Source: an uncultured Gammaproteobacteria bacterium
GTDB lineage: Bacteria; Pseudomonadota; Gammaproteobacteria; Steroidobacterales; Woeseiaceae
NCBI GenBank assembly: GCA_937899415.1
Contig: CALBPI010000005.1
Location: 1 to 64,000 of the forward strand
Length of the DNA stretch: 64,000 bases
Direction of reading: 5' to 3'
Shown: positions 43,544 through 50,878 of the stretch, piece by piece
How the letters are laid out: each line of letters starts with the position of its first letter
Numbering within the stretch: position 1 is the first letter of the stretch
Notes under the pieces: generated by a model
Seen by the model: the letters and a program-made list of their open reading frames with translations, nothing else
Told to the model about the DNA's origin: nothing
The model's database searches: none
Made by a program: the position numbers and the translations under genes

Positions 43544-43996
43544 CTACATCTCCTCACTCGCGGCGCGGATCGCCTTCTTGATACGGGTGTAGGCCATGCA
43601 CCGGCAGAGATTGCCGGTCATGTGCGTGGTGATCTCGTCGTCGGTCGGATTCGGGTTGTTGGCCAGCAGGTTCTCGGCCTGCATGATCTGGCCCGACTGA
43701 CAGTAGCCGCATTGCGGGACCTGGCCATTGACCCAGGCCAGTTTGAGCGCCTTGCCAGGGGGGCTGTCGAGCCCCTCGATGGTGGTGATGGCTCTGCCGG
43801 CCGCAACACTTACCGGGACAGAGCAGGAGCGAATGGGTGTGCCTTCAAGGTGAACTGTGCAGGCACCACACTGGGCGATGCCACAGCCAAACTTGGTGCC
43901 CTTGAGCTTTAGCTCGTCACGAATCACCCATAACAGCGGTGTGTCGTCGGGACTCTCGGTTTGAACGGCCTTTCCGTTCAGGGTGAACTCGGTCAT
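43544..43996 (-). CDS. iorA: 2Fe-2S subunit of the isoquinoline-oxidoreductase-like enzyme
   Basis: A 150-residue electron-transfer subunit with two [2Fe-2S] clusters. The plant-ferredoxin-type cluster has Cys in GCGIAQCGACTVH (about 38-48) plus a later Cys (SCSVP near 58). The second cluster has CGYCQSGQ near 96 and CRC near 132-134. This Cys pattern is standard for the small subunit of xanthine-oxidase-family enzymes. A strong ribosome-binding site (GGGGGGAGG) precedes the ATG, and the large-subunit gene starts three bases after its stop, so the two are one unit. Confidence 0.92.
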   Translation of the reverse strand: MTEFTLNGKAVQTESPDDTPLLWVIRDELKLKGTKFGCGIAQCGACTVHLEGTPIRSCSVPVSVAAGRAITTIEGLDSPPGKALKLAWVNGQVPQCGYCQSGQIMQAENLLANNPNPTDDEITTHMTGNLCRCMAYTRIKKAIRAASEEM

Positions 43997-44079
43997 TGGC
44001 GCCTCCCCCCAGACTTGCTCATAACCTGAGCCTGAGTCTACTCCAGCGGAGACGGCTTTGCCGGAGGCCGACGGCTCGT

Positions 44080-46218
44080 CTAAATCGGGGGCAAGTCCGG
44101 GCGCGCCTCGTAATCGGCGCGCTGGCGTGCGATCTCGGCCTCGAGCGCATCAAATGCGGCTGCGAACTCCGCACCTTCGAGTGCGCTCTCAAAGACGGGC
44201 GCTCTGAAAACCCACCAGTTTTGCACGTTGCCAATGTCGATGGCCTTGCGCAGCGCAGCGGCGGCGGACGCATCGTCGTCTTGAGCCAAGGCGCCCATGA
44301 CGCCCGAAAACTCAGCCACCGTGATCCGACCTGGCACAGAGGCCGCCGAACGCTGGACTGCGTTGTACATGTCCTCGGCCTTCTCGATCTCGCCAGCGTT
44401 CTCAAGCAACGCGGCGACGACCAGTGCCAGGGTGATTTCCTGCGGTCGAATCTCGGGTGTGGGCGATTCAAACAGCTCGGGACGGACGCCGGAGATCAGT
44501 GTGTGCGCCTTCTCCAGCTCATTTGCCAGAAAGTACGCCGACCCGTAGCCCACGCGCGGGCCATCGGGAAGGCTCTCAATGACCTCAAGTGGCAGCAAGA
44601 AATCCTCTAAGCGACCGCCTTGAATGCTGGCCGAAAGATCCGCGCTCGAGGTGCCCGGGGGGTACTGCGTCGGAAAATCCCGCCCCAGCGCTTCGGCACA
44701 GGTCACAGCGTCCTCGAGCTTGGCAAGCTCGGCGAGTAGCAAGCACTGCATGCTGCGCGAGTCGGGGCTCGTGGGCGCGAGGCGCACGGCCTCATCCACC
44801 CAGCGCAACGATTCGGCCAGCCTGCCCTGGACGTACATCAGGTTGCCGCGGGTGTTGTACAGGCCGGAGAAGTCAGGGTTCCGGCGAATGCCGTCAAGCA
44901 GCACCGCGTCCGCCTCATCCATCTGACCCAGTTCTGTCAGCAACCCGGATTCGGCAACCGCAAGAATCGCGGCCCCGGGGTCGATATCGCGCGCCTTCGA
45001 CATCTGCACAAGCGCCTCGTCGAAGCGCCCCAGCTCGCGCAGCATGATGGAATACCAGTGCCGTGCTGTTGCGTAGTTGGGACTCTGCGCAATGGCCTGC
45101 AGGAAGTAGCCTTCTGCCGCCTCGAAATCATTCTGATCCTCACGCAGGTCCGCGAGTGCCGTCAGGACCTCGCCGGAATTCGGATTCAGGCTCAGCGCTT
45201 TATCAATGGCACGACGCCGTGGCTCGAACGACTCCGGCAGCGCAATATCATCGTACAAGGATCGAAGCGCGTGCACATCGGCAAGCCCGACCCAGGCCAG
45301 CGCATAGCTGGGGTCAAGTTCGACCGCACGCTCGAAATGCCCCAATGCCCGCGTGAGCGCCGGCGCTGTGCGCCGCGCCATTTCGGTCTTGCCCGTTCGG
45401 TACTCGATGTAGGCTTCGCGAATCGCCGTCTGCTGGCTGCCGATCGCGTTGCGGTCGCTGTCGCTGAGCGTGCCCTGCAGCGCGGACACCACTTCTTCGG
45501 TGATTTCGGTTTGCGTCGCGAACACGTTTTCAAGCGTCAGTTCGCGGTCCCAGCTCTCGGCCCAGATCGTCACATCGTTGCGCGCATCGCGCAGCTGCAT
45601 GTTGATGCGCACGTTGTCACCTGCGCGCTGGAACGACCCGGTGAGCACGGCAGCCACACCCAGCTCGTCGGCGATCTCCTGCGGCGACTTCGTGGTGTCT
45701 CGGTAGGCCTCGGCCGTGCGCTGCGAAATCACCTTGTCCATCGTCGCGAGCTTGGCGAGCTGCGTGAGGATGTCATCGTGCATGCCATCGACGAAGAAGG
45801 CGTCATCAGCATCGGCGCTGCGATTCGTAAACGGTAGCACCGCCAGCGAGCGCTCGAGCGCGGCGGCTTGTGCCTTCGAATCGCCATTGAACTTGTCGAC
45901 GACGAGCACACCGACAGCAACCGCCAACACGACGATAATCGCGAGCTGCACGTACTGCCCGCGCGTCGCGGGCCCGGGTGTCGCCTCGGCACGGTCTCGC
46001 TTGATCCCGTCGGGTGTGAGCTCGAAGGCCCAGGCAATGATCAGCGCGATGGGAAAACCAACAACGATCACGATCAGCAGCGTCGGGAACACCCAGCCAG
46101 GCACGTCGAGGTTCTCGAGCATGACGTCGGCGAGCTGAAGCGCAATCCAGGACGCCGCGAGGTACGCGATGCCCACGCGGTAGACCTTCCTGCGTTTGAG
46201 TTCCTGGAGCAGTGCCAT
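44080..46218 (-). CDS. Membrane protein with TolB/FlgO-like domain and TPR repeats
   Basis: A 712-residue protein. The N-terminus LLQELKRRKVYRVGIAYL leads into two or three hydrophobic segments (about 15-35, 42-66 and 90-110), a form typical of a common family of TPR membrane proteins. A FlgO/TolB-like domain follows (SLAVLPFTNRSADADDAFFV near 125-144, through about 260), then TPR-like helical repeats (about 285-500), for example HFERAVELDPSYALAWVGLA and IMLRELGRFDEALVQMSKA. Probably a scaffold at the periplasmic or cytoplasmic face of the membrane; these proteins sometimes carry a winged-helix or cyclase domain, absent here. Single gene. Confidence 0.8.
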   Translation of the reverse strand: MALLQELKRRKVYRVGIAYLAASWIALQLADVMLENLDVPGWVFPTLLIVIVVGFPIALIIAWAFELTPDGIKRDRAEATPGPATRGQYVQLAIIVVLAVAVGVLVVDKFNGDSKAQAAALERSLAVLPFTNRSADADDAFFVDGMHDDILTQLAKLATMDKVISQRTAEAYRDTTKSPQEIADELGVAAVLTGSFQRAGDNVRINMQLRDARNDVTIWAESWDRELTLENVFATQTEITEEVVSALQGTLSDSDRNAIGSQQTAIREAYIEYRTGKTEMARRTAPALTRALGHFERAVELDPSYALAWVGLADVHALRSLYDDIALPESFEPRRRAIDKALSLNPNSGEVLTALADLREDQNDFEAAEGYFLQAIAQSPNYATARHWYSIMLRELGRFDEALVQMSKARDIDPGAAILAVAESGLLTELGQMDEADAVLLDGIRRNPDFSGLYNTRGNLMYVQGRLAESLRWVDEAVRLAPTSPDSRSMQCLLLAELAKLEDAVTCAEALGRDFPTQYPPGTSSADLSASIQGGRLEDFLLPLEVIESLPDGPRVGYGSAYFLANELEKAHTLISGVRPELFESPTPEIRPQEITLALVVAALLENAGEIEKAEDMYNAVQRSAASVPGRITVAEFSGVMGALAQDDDASAAAALRKAIDIGNVQNWWVFRAPVFESALEGAEFAAAFDALEAEIARQRADYEARPDLPPI

Positions 46219-46269
46219 GGCGTGGTCAGGATACCGTCTCAGGCTGACAATTACCTGAATGCTGTGGCC

Positions 46270-46776
46270 TTAGAGTTGGCTGGCAATCTCGGCGATGTGG
46301 GCGTCGGGGGCACCCAGGTTGCGCAGCGCGCGATCGAGCTCAACGACGTATTCGATGTTGCTGCCGCTTTCGCCGACGCAGCGCCGAACTTGCGTCACGA
46401 TTTCGGCGAGCGGCGCGTCGCCCAGAAAGGCAGGATTGTCGGGGTGACCGACGTAGGTCACGCCGTCAACAGCGTCGCTGCCGAGATCCAGCGATACACG
46501 CAGGCGCGAGTAGCCGTTCTTCTCGCGGTAATCGAGATGCTCGAACACGTCGGGTGCGACGAGAAAGGCCCGGCCGATGCACTGCGCCTGTGCGTCTGCC
46601 ACGAGCGTGGCTACGCGCCCTGGGTCTTCGGGTGTCCCGCGGTGGTCGTGCGAGCCCTGCCAGAGCCGTCGCACCCAACCCGTAAGCTGTGCGTCGCGCG
46701 CATCGAGGAACGGAAAGTCCTGGCGCCAGATCAGCGATCCGTAACCAAATACCCAGCTCGGCGCAGTCACGCTCAT
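46270..46776 (-). CDS. Gamma-glutamylcyclotransferase (ChaC-like)
   Basis: A 168-residue cytoplasmic enzyme that splits glutathione or gamma-glutamyl dipeptides to 5-oxoproline. The substrate-loop motif VFGYGSLIW is at about 9-17, the catalytic Glu is expected in LDYREKNGY (near 81-89), and a late region VGESGSNIEYVVEL is typical for ChaC proteins. Slightly shorter than E. coli ChaC. Its ATG overlaps the stop of the FFLEE-motif gene by four bases, so both are translated together. Confidence 0.9.
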   Translation of the reverse strand: MSVTAPSWVFGYGSLIWRQDFPFLDARDAQLTGWVRRLWQGSHDHRGTPEDPGRVATLVADAQAQCIGRAFLVAPDVFEHLDYREKNGYSRLRVSLDLGSDAVDGVTYVGHPDNPAFLGDAPLAEIVTQVRRCVGESGSNIEYVVELDRALRNLGAPDAHIAEIASQL

Positions 46777-47531
46777 GCGGCCTCGGCGATGGGCGCGCCC
46801 GAGAGCTGTTCCACGTCTTCAAGGAAGACGCGGTGGAACACCGTCTCCATGCGGTCCTCGAGTAGTTCGAGAAACTCGTGCACGTCTTCCACACCACGAA
46901 ACGTTGCGAGGCCCTTCTCGAGGAAAGACTGCAGGTCGCCAACCCCGGCCAGGCGTGCCGGGCCGCGCATCGACTTCAGCAAGGGCCCAATCATGGGCAG
47001 TGCCACGATGCGCTCGAGCGACATGCCCGCCTCGCGTGTCATACCGATAAGCGTCGTGAAGTCATCGAACATCGCGACCTCTCGGGTCGCAAGACAGTAG
47101 CGCCGTTCCGAGATGTGCTCGCCGTTGGCGATGGCCGGGGCCAGCCGTTGCGAGATCCCGAGATTGATCTCGAGAATGCGGGCGTTGAGTTCCATCGCTG
47201 TAGCCAGTGCCGCCAACGCACGGCCGGGCAACAGCCGGGTCATCACGGGCACGACCTTCTCGAGTTCACGGTCACGGTCGGCGATCCCGGGGCCGACCAG
47301 ATCAGAGATCACGAAGTCGATTGCGGGGCCGTAGCCCGGACGCTCCCGCAGGTCGGCATAGAGGGGCAGGAAGTACTCAAGCTGCAGGTCCACGAAGTCA
47401 CGGTAAGCGTCACGCCGTTCGGGCGTGTCGAGGTGCGCCCGGTGCAGCGTGTTGCTGGCCGCCACGAAGTCGCGCAACCGCTTTCGGCTTTGTGCGTGTG
47501 CCACTGGAAAAACTCCTGGCCCGAACGCCAT
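46773..47531 (-). CDS. FFLEE-motif family protein
   Basis: A largely helical, soluble protein of about 252 residues with the features of the FFLEE-motif family: YADLRERPGYGPAIDFVISD, where the family has FFLEDLY, then LVGPGIADRDRELEKVVPVM and ALATAMELNARILEINLGI. Function of the family is unknown. Several starts are possible; the ATG at 47531 has GAGAG eight bases upstream, while an ATG further upstream (47585) would add a stretch without good translation signals. Coupled to the ChaC-like gene. Confidence 0.65.
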   Translation of the reverse strand: MAFGPGVFPVAHAQSRKRLRDFVAASNTLHRAHLDTPERRDAYRDFVDLQLEYFLPLYADLRERPGYGPAIDFVISDLVGPGIADRDRELEKVVPVMTRLLPGRALAALATAMELNARILEINLGISQRLAPAIANGEHISERRYCLATREVAMFDDFTTLIGMTREAGMSLERIVALPMIGPLLKSMRGPARLAGVGDLQSFLEKGLATFRGVEDVHEFLELLEDRMETVFHRVFLEDVEQLSGAPIAEAA

Positions 47532-47650
47532 CAAAGCGCTCTCGGGCATTCCTGGAAAAAATATGGGGTCCGCACGGGCGAATGCAATCATGCCGAGTGG
47601 CCGGCCGCATCGGCTACACTCGGTCCAACGCACACCTGACTGGGGGCCTC

Positions 47651-48442
47651 ATGATTACGCCGACGTATCGCGCCGCTGCCTTGGCGCTTTGCTGGATTCT
47701 CGCGCAACCGGCGCTGGCCGGCGGCTTTGACCGCGAGCGCTACGAGCAATGGGTCACCATGCGCGTCGGCGACGGCGAGCCCGTTTACTGGTATTCGCAC
47801 GGCACCATCCGCGCCTACCCGGGCGGCAAACTCATCGCCACCATCGAGGGCTATGACACAGCCAGGCTCGACGTCGACTCGACGACAGCGGACAAAGCCG
47901 TCCAGCTCTCGCGCAAGACCTACATCTATCGCGACGCCGAAACGGGCGAGATCATGCGTAACCCCGACGGCAGCACCGTCGCGCCCATCGCCTACCCCTA
48001 CCAGCTCATCACTTACGAGCTCAAAGGCGACACGCTCGAGACCTGGGTCGAGCAAGGCAAAGGCGACAAGATGCGCCGCATCGGGCCCGGCGGCGATATG
48101 AAGGCGCAAGTGCTCGAAGCGGGCACGTTGTTTACCGCGCCGCTGTACCTAGACTTCGAGACGCCGCGAGGCCGCTACCAGACCTTCGAGAATTACGACT
48201 TTTTCGCACCCGGCGGCAACCCGCGGGATGGCTTCATCCTGTTCATCCGTTACGGCGACGCGCCGGCCTGGGCCGAGGGCACGGACAAGATCGTCATGCA
48301 CATGACCACGGAGCGCTTTGAGTCACTCGACGCGGTCCCCGAGTCGTTCCGCGCCTGGGTGAGTGACAACGCGCCACTCTGGCTCCAGCCACCGGCCGAC
48401 ATGGATGAAATCGAGAACCTGCAGGCCGCCAGCGACGACTGA
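47651..48442 (+). CDS. DUF1838-like exported protein
   Basis: A 263-residue protein with a signal peptide (MITPTYRAAALALCWILAQ, cleavage near ALAGG). The body fits DUF1838: GEPVYWYSHGTIRAYPGGKL and a second-strand region TIEGYDTAR early on, then ITYELKGDTLETWVEQGKG and a C-terminal WVSDNAPLWLQPP. It is expected to be a beta-rich periplasmic protein; the family's function is unknown. The frame is open upstream, but this ATG follows GGGGGCCTC and starts a clean signal sequence. The next gene begins about 50 bases later. Confidence 0.68.
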   Translation: MITPTYRAAALALCWILAQPALAGGFDRERYEQWVTMRVGDGEPVYWYSHGTIRAYPGGKLIATIEGYDTARLDVDSTTADKAVQLSRKTYIYRDAETGEIMRNPDGSTVAPIAYPYQLITYELKGDTLETWVEQGKGDKMRRIGPGGDMKAQVLEAGTLFTAPLYLDFETPRGRYQTFENYDFFAPGGNPRDGFILFIRYGDAPAWAEGTDKIVMHMTTERFESLDAVPESFRAWVSDNAPLWLQPPADMDEIENLQAASDD

Positions 48443-48490
48443 TCGGCGCCACGCGCTACACTCGCCGCAGCAATCCGGGGGGTCAAGCCG

Positions 48491-49333
48491 ATGCGTTGGC
48501 GGGGACGAAGAACAAGCAGCAACGTAGACGACCGACGCCGGCGCGTCGGTAAACGCGGCGTCGCGGCCGGCGGCGCGGGCGCCATCATCATGGCGCTCAT
48601 CGCTGTATTCGTGCTCGGGCAAGACCCGGCCACGGTGCTGCAGCAGGTCGTCACGCAGTCGTCGACGGGCACGACACAGCAACGCACACCCTCCGCAGCC
48701 GAAGACGAGGTCGCGGAGATGTCGAAAGTGGTCCTGGCGACGACCGAAGATGTCTGGAATGCGTTGTTCCAGCAATCAGGGTCCCGTTACCCGCCGCCCA
48801 CGCTGGTGTTGTTCACGGAATCCACGCCCACGGGCTGCGGCTTCGGTTCAGCCGCCACCGGGCCGTTCTACTGCCCTGCCGACCAGAAGCTCTACATCGA
48901 CCTGAGTTTCCTGTCGCAGCTGCGGCGCATGGGCGCCGAGGGGGACTTTGCCCTCGCGTACGTGATTGCGCACGAAGTCGGCCACCACATCCAGACAATC
49001 ACGGGCACGTCACGCCAGGTCCGTCAGGCGCAACGACGCGCGAACCAGACGCAGAAGAATGCGCTGCAGGTTCGCATGGAGTTGCAGGCCGACTGCTACG
49101 CCGGCGTCTGGGCGCATTACGCACGACGGGACATGAACCTGCTCGAACGCGGGGATCTTGAGGAAGGCTTGCGCGCGGCCGCCGCCGTCGGCGACGACAC
49201 CTTGCAGCGCAACGCGGGGCGCCGCGTGCAGCCCGAGACGTTCACGCACGGCAGCTCACAGCAACGCATGGAGTGGTTTCAGCGCGGCGTGCAGACCGGT
49301 TCTGTCAACGCCTGCGATACCTTCGGCGGCTAG
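48491..49333 (+). CDS. Neutral zinc metallopeptidase, YpfJ/KPN_02809 family
   Basis: A 280-residue membrane-anchored protease. A basic N-terminus and one helix (about 25-45) place the catalytic domain outside the membrane. Zinc motif HEVGHH near 160-165 follows the usual AYVIA strand, and MELQADCYAGVWAHYA near 199-214 supplies the third ligand (Asp or Glu in the QADC segment). The segment GPFYCPADQKLYIDLSF is a family signature. Good ribosome-binding site (GGGGGG nine bases upstream). The 3' end overlaps the convergent nucleotidase gene by four bases. Confidence 0.9.
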   Translation: MRWRGRRTSSNVDDRRRRVGKRGVAAGGAGAIIMALIAVFVLGQDPATVLQQVVTQSSTGTTQQRTPSAAEDEVAEMSKVVLATTEDVWNALFQQSGSRYPPPTLVLFTESTPTGCGFGSAATGPFYCPADQKLYIDLSFLSQLRRMGAEGDFALAYVIAHEVGHHIQTITGTSRQVRQAQRRANQTQKNALQVRMELQADCYAGVWAHYARRDMNLLERGDLEEGLRAAAAVGDDTLQRNAGRRVQPETFTHGSSQQRMEWFQRGVQTGSVNACDTFGG

Positions 49334-50871
49334 TCGGACACCACCCGGTAGCGCCCGACCTTGGGCACCGACACGAGCTCGCGAGCCTCGAAGGCACGCA
49401 GCAGCGCGTCTGCGAACGACAGCGCGAGCAGCTCGTTGGACGTCGCATCCGCAAACTGCGTGAACTGATCGCCACCCGCAGCGAGAATCTCGAGCGTGCC
49501 GACCGTATAGGTCTTGTCAGCATCCAACGGCGCACCGCCCACAAGAACCGAAATGAGTCGCGCGCCTGACGGCCTCGCCGGGTCGTATTTGATGTCGAGC
49601 CCCGAGATCTGCAGCAAGCCACGCTCAAGACTCAAACCCTGCTCGAGCACGCGCACCAGCACGTCCCCCGTGAGCTCGATGCGAGCCACGCGGTCCTGGA
49701 ACGGGAAAGCGTCGAGCAAGTCGACGCGGCGCACAACGCCCTGCGGCAGATCACGACGCAGCGCGCCCGAGGGCATCAAACCGATCTGGGCATCCACAGC
49801 GTCGCGGACGATGTCTGCCAATACATTGCCCAGCGTCGACTCCGCGTCGTAACGCCGCGTCAACGGTGCGGCGGTTTGTCCGATGGATACGTAAAGGTCT
49901 GCGTGCTGTGATCGATACGCCTCCAGCCGCTCGCTGACGGCGGCGTCGGGTTCCAGCCGATCCGCATTCACCGCTTCAAGTCGACCGCCAACAAATCGCG
50001 TGCCCGACGACGCCACGTCAAACTCAAGCACGCCCACATGCTGCCCCTGACCGAAGGTCTGCATCACCACCGTGCCGTTGACGGGTTCAACGAGCGGCTC
50101 GCGAGTACCCGCATCCGTGTGCCCGGCCAGAACGACGTCGATGCCAGGTACGGCACGCGCCAAAGCAAGGTTGGCTTCGTTGCCGCGCTGCACCGTGTTG
50201 TCTGCCTCATCATTGGTTTGCATGGGCGCTGTCTGACCCTGGTGCGCCAATAGGACAACGAGATCGCACTCCGCGCGCAGTCTCTCAACGATGGGTGCAA
50301 TGACCGCGGCGGGATCGCGGACTTCGAGGCCTGCGATGTGCGCGGGAATGAGCGCCGTGCCGGCGTCCTGGCCCATGACGCCGATGACGCCCACACGAAC
50401 GCCATCGCGCTCGATGATCGCCCAGGGCTGCGCAAACGGGTGCTCAGTACCCCGGTAGAACAGGTTGGCGCCCAGGACGGGAAACGCGACGCGGTTCTTC
50501 TGGTCCGCCAGTACTTCCCAGCCGTATTCAAACTCGTGGTTGCCGATGACCATGGCGTCATAGTCCATGAGCGCCATGAGGTCGAACGAAACCGCGCCCT
50601 GCGTACGTTGCGCCAATGTGCCCGTAAAGATGTCGCCGGCATCGAACAGGAAAAAGGTCTCGGAGGTCTCGCGCAGCGTATTGACGAGTGTTGCGAGTTC
50701 GGCGATTCCGCCGATGCGCCTGATGTCGTCACGCCACCATGCCTCGACGGGGTCATAAGCGCTCTCAAAGTCGTTCGTGAACGCGATCGTCACGCGCTGT
50801 TCATCACCCAGCGCAAACGCCGGCAGCAGTGCGAAAACCGCCGCCGTGACCGCGAGAATCCAGACGCGCAT
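49330..50871 (-). CDS. Metallophosphatase of the UshA/5'-nucleotidase family
   Basis: A 513-residue exported enzyme with a signal peptide (MRVWILAVTAAVFALLPAFA). The dimetal phosphatase domain has DAGD (near 75), GNHEFEYG (near 108), LAHQG (near 208) and AGHTDAG (near 252). The first metal motif reads FTNDFESAYDP: the usual D-x-H is D-x-E, so one His ligand of the first metal site is replaced. The C-terminal substrate domain is present (LMPSGALRRDLPQGVVRRVD, then VGTLEILAAGGDQF). The ATG used is two codons inside a possible TTG. It follows the M14 peptidase gene closely, suggesting co-transcription. Confidence 0.85.
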   Translation of the reverse strand: MRVWILAVTAAVFALLPAFALGDEQRVTIAFTNDFESAYDPVEAWWRDDIRRIGGIAELATLVNTLRETSETFFLFDAGDIFTGTLAQRTQGAVSFDLMALMDYDAMVIGNHEFEYGWEVLADQKNRVAFPVLGANLFYRGTEHPFAQPWAIIERDGVRVGVIGVMGQDAGTALIPAHIAGLEVRDPAAVIAPIVERLRAECDLVVLLAHQGQTAPMQTNDEADNTVQRGNEANLALARAVPGIDVVLAGHTDAGTREPLVEPVNGTVVMQTFGQGQHVGVLEFDVASSGTRFVGGRLEAVNADRLEPDAAVSERLEAYRSQHADLYVSIGQTAAPLTRRYDAESTLGNVLADIVRDAVDAQIGLMPSGALRRDLPQGVVRRVDLLDAFPFQDRVARIELTGDVLVRVLEQGLSLERGLLQISGLDIKYDPARPSGARLISVLVGGAPLDADKTYTVGTLEILAAGGDQFTQFADATSNELLALSFADALLRAFEARELVSVPKVGRYRVVSD

Positions 50872-50878
50872 ACGCAAC

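Noticed and set aside
47207-47650. Upstream extension of the DUF1838-like gene
   Set aside because: This part is antisense to the FFLEE-motif gene and Arg-rich; the signal peptide starts at 47651.
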